The notes under the pieces are model-generated. The model did not search any database and was not told the origin of the DNA. It worked only from the letters and a program-made list of their open reading frames with translations. The translations under genes were made by a program, and so were the position numbers. From the NCBI GenBank assembly GCA_003694805.1, contig RFJU01000016.1:1-47083 (forward strand): 47,083 bases of DNA, read 5' to 3'. Source of the DNA: Candidatus Woesearchaeota archaeon (GTDB lineage Archaea; Nanobdellota; Nanobdellia; Woesearchaeales; J110). Of the stretch, positions 7,640-15,061 are shown one piece after another; within the stretch, counting starts at the first letter, position 1, and each line of letters opens with the position of its first letter.

Positions 7640-7682
7640 CGGATTGTTTTTGTTTTCGTTTTTTGTTTTTGTTTTTTTATTT
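7640..7682. terminator. T-rich tract between converging operons
   Basis: Several runs of 4-7 T on the plus strand (ttgtttttgttttcg pattern) separate the protease gene from the convergent hydA stop. They could end the plus-strand transcript. No hairpin of note is visible. Confidence 0.4.
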
Positions 7683-8957
7683 TGAGAACCACTTCACTTT
7701 GAGGAAGTGCGTGCTGCAGCTAAAGCAGGGATCGTAGGAGCGGATGAGTTTTTCTATTTCTGTCACTAGTGCTTCTTTTGGGAGGTGGGCGATGGTCGGG
7801 ACGAAGGCTTTGATGTCGTCTTCGCAGTTGCGCAGGTTTTGGCAGGTGGGGGTGATGATATTGGCTCTGATAATGGTTCCTGTTTTGTCCAGCTCGTACT
7901 CGTGCCAGAGGACGCCGCGGGGTACTTCGATGGCGCCTATGCCGACGCCCGAGCGTGGCTGTGCTTCAATAAGTGGTTCTTTTTTTGGGGTGAGCGTTTC
8001 GCAAAGTTCTGCTGCTTTTTCTACGTAGTGAACGAGTTCTATTGCTTGGGCGAGGTTGTTGAGGAAGGGGCCGTGGAGGGGAAAGGTGATGCTGTGTCTT
8101 GCCACGACGCGTTGCGCGGCCGGGCTGAGCCATTGGTGGTTGTTGTTGAGGCGGGAGAGTGCGCCGACGAGGTAGCTCTTGCCTTCTTTGACGACGAAGT
8201 TGGAGGTGGCGTAGCGTTCGTGGTATTCGTGGAGGAATTCGTGGTAGCGCTCCTTGGGGAAGCGAGAACTCTGCGAGGTGAGGTCTCCTCGTAGCGTTGC
8301 GTACTCTCCAGGCCTGGTGAGGGAGAAGTACTCTGTCGGTCTCTGGAAGGAGGGTTGTTTGAGGCGGGCGAAGAGGTTTGCTGTTTGTTCGGCGTCAGGC
8401 AGCGCTTCGCGCAGGCGTCGTGCGATTGTGCGTAGTTCTTGTACTGGAGGCAGCTTGAGCCAGCCCCCAACGGTTGCGCTGGCTGGGTGGAGGTCTCGTC
8501 CGCCGATGAGAAAGATAAGATCGTTGCCGAGCTTCATGAGGCGAAGGGCTTGTTGAAGGGTTGCTTTGTGCGTAGGGGCCATGGCGAGCGCGCTCTCAAA
8601 GCCGAGGTAGTCCGGGAGGGCGAGGAAGTAGAGGTGGGTCGTGTGGCTCCTGATGCGTTCGGCGTAGGTGAGGAGTTCGCGGAGTTTGTAGGTTTGCTCG
8701 CTCGGCTCGATGCCGAGGGCCGCTTCGCAAGCTTGGATGGCGCAGATAGTGTGGGCGCAGGAGCAAATGCCACAGATGCGCGAAGTTATCTCGCTCGCTT
8801 CTCGGTAGTGTCGGTCGACGACGAGGCCTTCAAAATAGCGGGCGCCCTCTTCTGCTTGGAGCTCGCATTTCGTTACGGTTGTGCCGTCTAGGCCGAGGGA
8901 GAGGCTGGCGTGGCCTTCTATTTTGGTGATGTGGTTGAGTTCAATGATTTTGCCCAT
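7677..8957 (-). CDS. hydA: [NiFe]-hydrogenase large (alpha) subunit, group 3b-like
   Basis: A 426-residue catalytic subunit. The L1 motif is RICGICSCAH (Cys62, Cys65) and the C-terminal motif is DPCFSCSTH (Cys411, Cys414), which together ligate the Ni-Fe centre. Only nine residues follow the last His, a short tail that the maturation protease would remove. The start is the ATG at 8957 (MGKIIELNHITKIEG), overlapping hydD by 17 nt; the longer frame upstream is a shadow of hydD. Group 3b enzymes are cytosolic, bidirectional, NAD(P)-coupled, and can reduce sulfur. It is the last gene of the four-gene operon. Confidence 0.95.
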   Translation of the reverse strand: MGKIIELNHITKIEGHASLSLGLDGTTVTKCELQAEEGARYFEGLVVDRHYREASEITSRICGICSCAHTICAIQACEAALGIEPSEQTYKLRELLTYAERIRSHTTHLYFLALPDYLGFESALAMAPTHKATLQQALRLMKLGNDLIFLIGGRDLHPASATVGGWLKLPPVQELRTIARRLREALPDAEQTANLFARLKQPSFQRPTEYFSLTRPGEYATLRGDLTSQSSRFPKERYHEFLHEYHERYATSNFVVKEGKSYLVGALSRLNNNHQWLSPAAQRVVARHSITFPLHGPFLNNLAQAIELVHYVEKAAELCETLTPKKEPLIEAQPRSGVGIGAIEVPRGVLWHEYELDKTGTIIRANIITPTCQNLRNCEDDIKAFVPTIAHLPKEALVTEIEKLIRSYDPCFSCSTHFLKVKWFSK

Positions 8958-9792
8958 GGGGCACCTCGTGTCGTATGCGTTGTTGTTCGGGGATTTTGAG
9001 GCCGGCAAAGCTTTGCAGCCGAGTCCTGATCGCGTCGGTGTCAAAGCCTTTTTTTTCGAGCAGGTCGAAGAAGGCGTCGTAGCGTGCTTGGAGGGCTGGG
9101 CCGCGGCACCCCCAGCATTCGAGGCCTGCGTTGGTGCAGACGCTGTTGCATCCTCCGCTCGTGATGGGGCCGAGGCAGAGTTTGCCGTCTTCGAGGAGGC
9201 AGCGGTTTTCGTTTTTTCGGCATTCCACACAAACAGGGTTGAGGTAGCCGCGATGGACGCGGCCGAGGGCGAAGTCTTTGATGAAGGAGAGGATTTCTTT
9301 TTTGTCAGGAGGGCAGCCCGGGATGGTGTAGTCTACAGTGACGTAGTTGTCAATAGGGGCGGCCTGCGTGTCTTCGAGTTTGAGGCAGCGGTTGAACTTG
9401 AGTTTTGCGTAGCGGTCCTCTCCGATGAAGTTGCGCATGGCAGGTATGCCGCCGGTGTGAGCGCAGGCTCCGAGGGCGACGAGGTACGTGCACATGCCCC
9501 TCCACTTCTTGAGCTCTTCAATGTCTTCTTTTTTTGCGACGAGGCCTTCGACGAGGATGACGTCGTAGTGGATGTTTTGCGGGTTGTGTTCTTTGATGAA
9601 GGGGAAGCTTTTGAGATCGACGGCTTCGATGAGGTCGAGGAGGTCGTCCTCGTTGAAAATGACGCTGAGCATGCATCCGTAGCAGCCGGTGACGCCGTAC
9701 ACGCCAATGACGGGTTTGCGCAGCCCTTCGGCGCGGCGCGGCGGGCCTTTGTGTTCTTCGCTCTTGTTTGTTGCTTTAAAAGTCGTTTCCAA
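8941..9792 (-). CDS. hydD: [NiFe]-hydrogenase small (delta) subunit
   Basis: A 283-residue Fe-S subunit. The proximal-cluster start VTGCYGC follows a short N-terminal tail, then GACAHTGGIPA and the IPGCPPDKKE motif. The C-terminal half holds two more cluster sets (CVECRKNENRC and the GGCNSVCTNAGLECWGC region). This is the usual three-[4Fe-4S] wire from the Ni-Fe site to the gamma/beta subunits. The ATG at 9792 lies 17 nt inside the end of hydG, and the 3' end overlaps hydA by 17 nt, so translation is tightly coupled. Confidence 0.94.
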   Translation of the reverse strand: METTFKATNKSEEHKGPPRRAEGLRKPVIGVYGVTGCYGCMLSVIFNEDDLLDLIEAVDLKSFPFIKEHNPQNIHYDVILVEGLVAKKEDIEELKKWRGMCTYLVALGACAHTGGIPAMRNFIGEDRYAKLKFNRCLKLEDTQAAPIDNYVTVDYTIPGCPPDKKEILSFIKDFALGRVHRGYLNPVCVECRKNENRCLLEDGKLCLGPITSGGCNSVCTNAGLECWGCRGPALQARYDAFFDLLEKKGFDTDAIRTRLQSFAGLKIPEQQRIRHEVPHGQNH

Positions 9793-10618
9793 AGCTGCTC
9801 ACCTCGTCGTATCGAAAGACAGGTCCGTCTTTGCAAGTGTAGGTTCCGCGTATCATGCAATGGCCGCATTTGCCAACAGCGCAGAACATGAGGCGCTCGG
9901 CACTGACGAAGATTTGGTCTTCGTGAAACCCTTTTTCTTGAAGGAGGTCGATGCAGGTGCGCATCATGACGGGGGGGCCGCACATGATAACGATTTTGTT
10001 CTCGTTGGTGAAGGGTGTCTTCTTGACGACGTCGGTGATGAAGCCGACGTTGCCCGTGTAGCACGCTTCGGCCGGGGCTTTGTCGACGCTGACGTGGACG
10101 CGGAAGGTTTTTTCCCATTCTTGAATGCTGTGGCCGTAGAGGATGTCGCCTGGTGTTCGGTAGCCGAGGAAGAGCGTGACGTCAAGGTAGTTGTTTCGGT
10201 GTCGTTCGATGTATTCAATAACGCCGCGCAGGGGAGCGACGCCGCAGCCCCCTCCAATGAGGACGAGGTGGTTGTTTGTGAAGTGGTGCATGGGGTAGCC
10301 GCGGCCGTACGGCCCGCGTACGAGGAGTTCATCCCCTGCTTTGACGTGTTCGAGTGCGTTGGTGACGTTGCCGACCTTTCGGATGGAGAGGTCGACGTGC
10401 TCGTCTGAGTAGCTGCTAATGCTGATTGGTGCCTCGCCGATGCCGGGGAGGCTGACCTGGACGAACTGGCCTGGCTGGTGGCGTGGTTGCCAATCAAGCC
10501 GGAGAGTGAAGATGTCTTCTGTTTCTTTCTTGTTGGAAAGAACAGTGACGGGGAACGGCTGGTAAGGGTTGGTTGTTTGGGCGCCGTTGCTTGCGTTGTT
10601 TGTTTCGATAGGGTTCAT
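9776..10618 (-). CDS. hydG: Hydrogenase/sulfhydrogenase gamma (FAD/NAD(P)H) subunit
   Basis: A 280-residue diaphorase subunit starting at ATG 10618 (MNPIETNNAS). FAD is bound by the PISISSYSD region and NAD(P)H by IGGGCGVAPLRGV, with CGPPVMM after it. The C-terminus carries a cysteine cluster (CAVGKCGHC followed by Cys) expected to hold a [2Fe-2S] centre. It exchanges hydride with NAD(P)H. The start overlaps the hydB stop as ATGA. A smaller relative without the Fe-S tail is encoded at 4690-5379. Confidence 0.94.
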   Translation of the reverse strand: MNPIETNNASNGAQTTNPYQPFPVTVLSNKKETEDIFTLRLDWQPRHQPGQFVQVSLPGIGEAPISISSYSDEHVDLSIRKVGNVTNALEHVKAGDELLVRGPYGRGYPMHHFTNNHLVLIGGGCGVAPLRGVIEYIERHRNNYLDVTLFLGYRTPGDILYGHSIQEWEKTFRVHVSVDKAPAEACYTGNVGFITDVVKKTPFTNENKIVIMCGPPVMMRTCIDLLQEKGFHEDQIFVSAERLMFCAVGKCGHCMIRGTYTCKDGPVFRYDEVSSFGNDF

Positions 10619-11664
10619 GGTGTGTTTTCCTCTGGCGTGTTCTCCTTGAATGCGTTGATGGTGGAGCGAAAGTCGATTCGTTCTGGGCATCCGCGGATGC
10701 ACCGGCCACACCCGACGCAGAGGTGAACGCCGAAGCGGTCTTTAAACCATTGGAGCTGGTGGTAGATGCGGTGTTTGAACCTGTCGAGGAGCTCGTGCCG
10801 GAAGATGTGGTCGCCGGCGACGCGGGTGAAGCTTGGCGTCATGCACGCGCTCCATTTGCGCTCGCGCTTTCCTTTCGTGAGTTCTGGAAGGGATGAGGTG
10901 TCGTGGATTTCGAAGCAGTAGCAAGTAGGGCAGAGCGTGTTGCACGCGGCGCAGTCGATGCACCGCGAGGCAGGTTCTTCCCATTGCTTGTTATTGATGA
11001 AGTGGTTGAGGTTGATGGTTGCGAGGTTGTTGGTTCCTGGCGTGGTTTTTTCTTCGTCGGAGATGGAATGAGGAGTTGGGGTGAGGGTGTCAGGGAGGGT
11101 TTGGGCGAGGTTGTTGAGGAGTTGTTCTCCTTGGTTGCTCGTGGCTTCGAGGAGGTAGTGGTCGGCTTTTGGGTAGAGCATGATGTCCTGGGCGTTCTTG
11201 TCCAGGTTGAGGGAGCCGCAGAAGCAGTATTCGTCGTAGGCCGTTGCGCAGTGGATGCCGATGAGGACGGTTTCGTCGCGGCGGGCTTGGTAGTACGGGT
11301 CAGGGTGTTCCGTGGTGAAGGCGATGTCTTGGTGGGCGATCGCGTTGAGGTCGCAGCGTCGAAGTCCGAAGACGACTTTAGGTTTCTTTTGCGGTGTTGC
11401 GGGGGTGAGGGTGTTGCCTTTGAAGTGAAAGAGTGTTTCTTCTTTTGGGAAGAAAATTTTTTTGGCGGGGAAGAGGGGGAATTCTTCGAGGGTGATGTCC
11501 TTGATGGCGTCTTCGGTGGCGAGTTCTTCGTAGCGGGTTTCGTCTTGCTTGATGGGGGCGAAGACGGTGTAGGTTTGCATGAGTGTCTTGAGGAGGGAAG
11601 AAAGCCTCTCTTTTTGGAGTTTCCACACAGCGTTGCTGCGAGCGGACTGCTGGGGCGTGGCCAT
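10615..11664 (-). CDS. hydB: Hydrogenase/sulfhydrogenase beta (Fe-S) subunit
   Basis: A 349-residue protein and first gene of the operon. The N-terminal half has the RRCDLNAIAHQD segment typical of the 4Fe-4S beta/AsrA-like family. The C-terminal third has two ferredoxin-type clusters: CIDCAACNTLCPTC and CVGCGRCIRGCP. It links the small subunit to the flavin subunit or to a sulfur-reducing site. The TATA box at 11687-11697 predicts a transcript starting at the ATG. Confidence 0.94.
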   Translation of the reverse strand: MATPQQSARSNAVWKLQKERLSSLLKTLMQTYTVFAPIKQDETRYEELATEDAIKDITLEEFPLFPAKKIFFPKEETLFHFKGNTLTPATPQKKPKVVFGLRRCDLNAIAHQDIAFTTEHPDPYYQARRDETVLIGIHCATAYDEYCFCGSLNLDKNAQDIMLYPKADHYLLEATSNQGEQLLNNLAQTLPDTLTPTPHSISDEEKTTPGTNNLATINLNHFINNKQWEEPASRCIDCAACNTLCPTCYCFEIHDTSSLPELTKGKRERKWSACMTPSFTRVAGDHIFRHELLDRFKHRIYHQLQWFKDRFGVHLCVGCGRCIRGCPERIDFRSTINAFKENTPEENTP

Positions 11665-11686
11665 TTCTTTGTCTTGCGAGCGTGAA

Positions 11687-11697
11687 GATATAAAAAG
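11687..11697 (-). promoter_or_regulatory. Promoter of the hydBGDA operon
   Basis: On the minus strand ctttttatatc is centred 28 nt upstream of the hydB ATG at 11664, predicting a leaderless four-gene mRNA. About 35 bp away a plus-strand TATA (11724-11732) faces the other direction, so this is a divergent control region. Confidence 0.65.
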
Positions 11698-11723
11698 ATT
11701 TGCCTCTACTTGCGAACCGTAAT

Positions 11724-11732
11724 TATTTTATA
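11724..11732 (+). promoter_or_regulatory. TATA box of the DUF6390-like transcript
   Basis: The element tattttata predicts transcription start near 11755. That is about 210 nt before the GTG of the downstream gene, so the transcript has a long leader or carries a small upstream ORF. Confidence 0.5.
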
Positions 11733-11793
11733 TGGTGGTGTCGTTGCGGTGTTGTTGCGTGCTCAGGTGTGAGCTGCGGAGCGTCGTGGCTCG

Positions 11794-11979
11794 GTGCCGA
11801 GGGCGTGTTGTCGCGGTCTGGCGTTTTTGTTTGCTCTTATGCTTGTTTATGCTTGGTTGTGTGGGTGGCTGGTTATGGATTCATGGAAGGGTGTGGGTTT
11901 GGTGTTTGGCAGTTCCTGTTTCGTGTTCCTTTTCGTAGTGTTGGATCGTTGGGGGCGGGTGGTTCGTGGACGGGATTGA
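11794..11979 (+). CDS. Possible 61-residue two-helix membrane protein
   Basis: A GTG-initiated frame lies between the predicted transcription start (about 11755) and the DUF6390-like gene, overlapping that gene's GTG by 14 nt. It reads as two hydrophobic helices (about 9-27 and 33-49) with a short DSWKG turn and a basic end (RWGRVVRGRD). A competing GTG frame at 11759-11938 is also hydrophobic because the DNA is T/G-rich, so the hydrophobicity may be accidental. It could instead be an untranslated leader. Confidence 0.28.
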   Translation: MPRACCRGLAFLFALMLVYAWLCGWLVMDSWKGVGLVFGSSCFVFLFVVLDRWGRVVRGRD

Positions 11980-12706
11980 GCTCTGCATCAGGTTTTCACT
12001 CAGGCCTACGTCGTTGCGGTTCTGCGGTCCGCAGCGAGCTCAGGCGTTGTTTCAGAGGTACTTGGAGAGGAAGGATAATGAGGACGAAGTGAGAGCCGCG
12101 TTTGAGCAGTTTGAAGGGCTCTATCCGTACTTGAGCGCGATTGCGCAAAAGCACGGGCGGGACGTTCTCGATTATGACGTTGTTGAGGCGTACTGGTTGG
12201 GTAATCGCTTGCTTGAAGGGTTTACGCGCGATGAGGCAAGAGGGATTATTGAGGGGTTGATGGCGAAGCGTTCCGCGTTGCGAAGCCTGCCTCGCAGGAT
12301 TGGGGAAGCGCTCATCGAGTCGTTGCCCGAGAAGGTGTTGCCTCATCATAATTTCCACGTGTTTTATGTTGGTGTGGGGAGGACTGCTGGCACAGTGCCG
12401 CTCGTGATGAACAGTTACGACCAGTGCAGGATTAGTTGGGGTGAGGTGCTTGAGGTGCGTGCAGAAAAGGAGTTGCTCCGGGTGAGGACGACGCGCTTAG
12501 TTGAGGACGGAGGAAAGGTGGTTCTTGGCGGGCGTGTGGAGCGTGAGGTGGGGTACGTGCCTGGTTTGTTGGGGCGGGTTCGCAGGGGTGATTTCGTAGC
12601 GTTGCATTGGGGGTTCGCGCCGGTGTTGTTGCGCGAGGAAGATGTAGCGCGTATTGAGAAGTACACGCGCTACGCCCTTGATCTCTACAACGAGCGGGCA
12701 GTGTGA
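11966..12706 (+). CDS. DUF6390-like hydrogenase-associated protein
   Basis: A 246-residue soluble protein with a GTG start. Recognisable features are an RFSLRPTSLRFCGPQ opening, FEGLYPYLSAIA, VVEAYWLGNRLLEG, PHHNFHVFYVG, a CRISWGEV segment, and GDFVALHW near the end. I recall this pattern from an uncharacterised family (DUF6390) found beside [NiFe]-hydrogenase genes in bacteria. Here too it sits between the hydrogenase operon and hypC. A cofactor or maturation role is an inference from location only. No enzyme motif stands out beyond the conserved HH and Cys residues. Confidence 0.6.
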   Translation: MDGIELCIRFSLRPTSLRFCGPQRAQALFQRYLERKDNEDEVRAAFEQFEGLYPYLSAIAQKHGRDVLDYDVVEAYWLGNRLLEGFTRDEARGIIEGLMAKRSALRSLPRRIGEALIESLPEKVLPHHNFHVFYVGVGRTAGTVPLVMNSYDQCRISWGEVLEVRAEKELLRVRTTRLVEDGGKVVLGGRVEREVGYVPGLLGRVRRGDFVALHWGFAPVLLREEDVARIEKYTRYALDLYNERAV

Positions 12707-12844
12707 AGCGCCGCGTCTGAAAATCTCGTTCAGGGTCGTGACCGGTTCGTGGCGTGGCTTCTCAGGAGGTTGCCGTTCGTGGCCAGTCGCGCCAGGAACT
12801 ATGAGAAGGTTGGCTAAGGAGGTTTAGCGCGCGGGGGTGTGTTC

Positions 12845-13048
12845 TTATGGTGAGAGGAGGTGGTATAGTGCTTTGGCTTTTTCGGGGGGGACCTTCTCGA
12901 CAGCCATTCCTGCTTGGACGAGGACGTAGTCGCCTTTTTTTACGTGGTCGAGGAGCGAGATGTCGGCGCTGGCTTGCTGGCCGTCAAAGTCGAGCGTTGC
13001 GGTTTTGTCGTTGATGGCGATGACCTTCCCAGGGACTGCAAAGCACAT
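12845..13048 (-). CDS. hypC: Hydrogenase assembly chaperone HypC
   Basis: A 67-residue protein of the HypC/HupF family. It starts MCFAVPGKVI, whose invariant Cys2 (after Met removal, Cys1) carries the Fe(CN)2CO unit with HypD. The remainder (DFDGQQASADISLL, then GDYVLVQAGMAVEKV) forms the usual OB-like barrel. It hands the iron moiety to the large-subunit precursor. It has its own TATA box at 13073-13081, predicting a leaderless mRNA. HypD and HypE are not nearby. Confidence 0.93.
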   Translation of the reverse strand: MCFAVPGKVIAINDKTATLDFDGQQASADISLLDHVKKGDYVLVQAGMAVEKVPPEKAKALYHLLSP

Positions 13049-13072
13049 ATGGGGTGTTGTTTCTCTTTTCTT

Positions 13073-13081
13073 GTTTTTAAG
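13073..13081 (-). promoter_or_regulatory. TATA box of hypC
   Basis: On the minus strand cttaaaaac is centred 29 nt before the hypC ATG at 13048. Confidence 0.55.
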
Positions 13082-13173
13082 CGTTTCTTTTCGTTTCAGT
13101 ACGGTTCTAGGAGTTGGTTTTGGCGCGCCTTCTTGGAGTCCTCGTGGCGGGCGGCGGAGGGCTTGGAGAGAAA

Positions 13174-13183
13174 ATTTATAAAG
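13174..13183 (+). promoter_or_regulatory. TATA box of the DUF2339 gene
   Basis: The element atttataaag is centred 27 nt before the GTG at 13205. It therefore selects this GTG over longer in-frame upstream alternatives. Confidence 0.6.
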
Positions 13184-13204
13184 TTTGCTTCAGGAGTGTT
13201 TGCT

Positions 13205-15061
13205 GTGGCGCTCAAGGAGGACATTGCGAAGCTGGCAAAGAACCAGGCCGCGTTGCAGAAGAACCTGGAGATTTTGAAAGGGCGGGTTGATGCGCTCGAG
13301 CAAGCAGTGTCGGGGCTTGGCGGAGCGTCTTCTTCTGAAGCAAAAGCGCGTGTTGGGAGTGCTAGCGGTGAAGACGACGCGCTTGCCGCGTCGCACCATG
13401 CAAAGGCTGCATCCGCTTCGTCGGCGGCGTTGGAGCGCCGTGCTGCTGCCAAGAGGGAGCCGAGGCAGGTTGAAAACCTCGGTTTTAAGGTTTTTGGCAG
13501 TGTCGGCTTTCTCCTGCTTGTTTTAGGGCTGTTCTTCTTGTACTCGTATGCGAAGGAGCAGGGCTGGATCGGTCCGGGCGAGGAGATTGTCCTGGGCGTG
13601 CTCCTATCCGCAGGCGTGCTTTTAGCGGGCGAACTATCGCGTAGGAAACAGTTTTTGGCGTTCTCGCAGCTTCTGACGGGCGGCGGGTTGGGCTTGCTCT
13701 ACTTCACGTTTTTTGCAATGTATTTTTTTGAAAAGTACCGTGTCGCGTTGAGAGTCACGTTTGGTTTAGAGGCGTTCTTGCTTCTTGCCGTAGTTGCTGG
13801 TGCGGTGGCGTTGGCGCTTCGTCATGACTCTGTCATCCTTGCGGGGTTTGCATTCTTTCTTGGGTATCTCTCCGGCATCTTGGCCTTTATTGATGGAGGA
13901 GAGGGCATGCTGCATCCGGTCATGCTCTACACGCTCTTGCTCTCGATTGGCTTGGCGGTCCTGGTGGCAAGGAAGAACTGGCCGTTAGGCATTGGGAGTG
14001 TGATTGCTTCGTACATCGTGTACGGCTTGGTTTTTTCAGATGCGAAGTGGAGGGCGTACAGGTATGGGGAGCAGGCAGGGAGTTTTGTTCCTGGCGTTAT
14101 TTATGTGCTTTTAGGGTATGTGCTGGTTTTCTTCGTCCTTTTTAATGTGTTGAGTGTTCTCTTGCGGGATGACGAGAAGCATTGGCAGAACGTTGCGCTC
14201 TCGGTGCTTAACGCCGCGCTCTCTTTCAGGTTCGGCTTTCTCCTTGTGAAGGAGTGGTGGCCAAGTGCGCGGGGTGTGTTCGTGGTCTTCTTCGCAGTGG
14301 TGTATGTGCTCATGGCGTTCATTGCGAAGAGGCGCCGCTTGGTAAACTTGTTTGAAGCATTCATCGCGCTCAGCGTAACCTTCCTAACGATTGCCGTGCC
14401 GATTCAGCTTGATAACGCGTGGGTGTCGCTGGCGTGGTTGCTTGAGGGTTTATTGCTCATCTTTGGTGGTGTTCGCGTGAAACACGCCTTCTCTCGCTTG
14501 CTAGGCTATCTTGTTGCGGCGATCGGTGTTGTGCGTGTCGTCGTGTGGGATTCCTTTATGCTTGACTTTGGCGAGCGAACCCTCATTTTTTCCGTGACGG
14601 TTGCTATTCTTTGGCTGATATATGTGTTGCTGCGAGACAACGAGGAAGTATTGCGGTCAGAACCTAATGAACGGTTTTTGATACGGCTCGTTCCTCTTGT
14701 CGGTTTGGTTTTGTTCACGTTATTTCTCACAATTGAGGTTGTCGATTGGAATGGGTTGTTCTCCTCGCTCAGGTCCGACGCGAGGCAGATTCTGCTTTCC
14801 ATTGTGTGGACGGTCGAGGCCATCGTTCTCATCGTAGCCGGTTTTGTTAACAAAAAAAAGGTTGTTCGCACCTTTGGTGTTGTGCTTTTTGGTCTCGTTC
14901 TGGCAAAGTTGCTTATTTTTGACTTGAACAGTGTTTCAACACCGTACCGGGTGATTGTGACTATTGTTGTGGGTGTGTTGGCGCTGGTCATCTCGTTCGT
15001 CTATACGAAGAACAAGGAGCGCATTGAAGAGTTTTTGAAGGGAGAGGAAGAGGGGGAATGA
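13205..15061 (+). CDS. DUF2339 polytopic membrane protein
   Basis: A 618-residue protein starting at GTG 13205. An N-terminal coiled coil (LKEDIAKLAKNQAALQKNLEILKGRVDALEQ as heptads) precedes an Ala/Ser-rich linker. About 16-18 hydrophobic segments then run to the end, with short charged loops. The coiled coil plus many evenly spaced helices, with motifs such as YFTFFAMYFF and WLLEGLLLIFGG, matches the DUF2339 predicted membrane protein family, whose function is unknown. The stop overlaps the next gene as ATGA, coupling it to a surface protein. In bacteria DUF2339 is often paired with a DUF3999-type exported protein, and the partner here may be its counterpart. Confidence 0.8.
   Translation: MALKEDIAKLAKNQAALQKNLEILKGRVDALEQAVSGLGGASSSEAKARVGSASGEDDALAASHHAKAASASSAALERRAAAKREPRQVENLGFKVFGSVGFLLLVLGLFFLYSYAKEQGWIGPGEEIVLGVLLSAGVLLAGELSRRKQFLAFSQLLTGGGLGLLYFTFFAMYFFEKYRVALRVTFGLEAFLLLAVVAGAVALALRHDSVILAGFAFFLGYLSGILAFIDGGEGMLHPVMLYTLLLSIGLAVLVARKNWPLGIGSVIASYIVYGLVFSDAKWRAYRYGEQAGSFVPGVIYVLLGYVLVFFVLFNVLSVLLRDDEKHWQNVALSVLNAALSFRFGFLLVKEWWPSARGVFVVFFAVVYVLMAFIAKRRRLVNLFEAFIALSVTFLTIAVPIQLDNAWVSLAWLLEGLLLIFGGVRVKHAFSRLLGYLVAAIGVVRVVVWDSFMLDFGERTLIFSVTVAILWLIYVLLRDNEEVLRSEPNERFLIRLVPLVGLVLFTLFLTIEVVDWNGLFSSLRSDARQILLSIVWTVEAIVLIVAGFVNKKKVVRTFGVVLFGLVLAKLLIFDLNSVSTPYRVIVTIVVGVLALVISFVYTKNKERIEEFLKGEEEGE

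Noticed and set aside
7785-11685. Long plus-strand open frames across 7785-8294, 8881-9891, 9689-10408 and 10903-11685
   Set aside because: They are antisense shadows of hydBGDA. The minus-strand frames carry complete hydrogenase motifs; the plus-strand products are acidic or low-complexity strings with no domain.
12914-13204. N-terminal extension of the DUF2339 frame
   Set aside because: It runs antisense through hypC, and its own TATA box (13174-13183) lies inside the extension, so GTG 13205 is the start.
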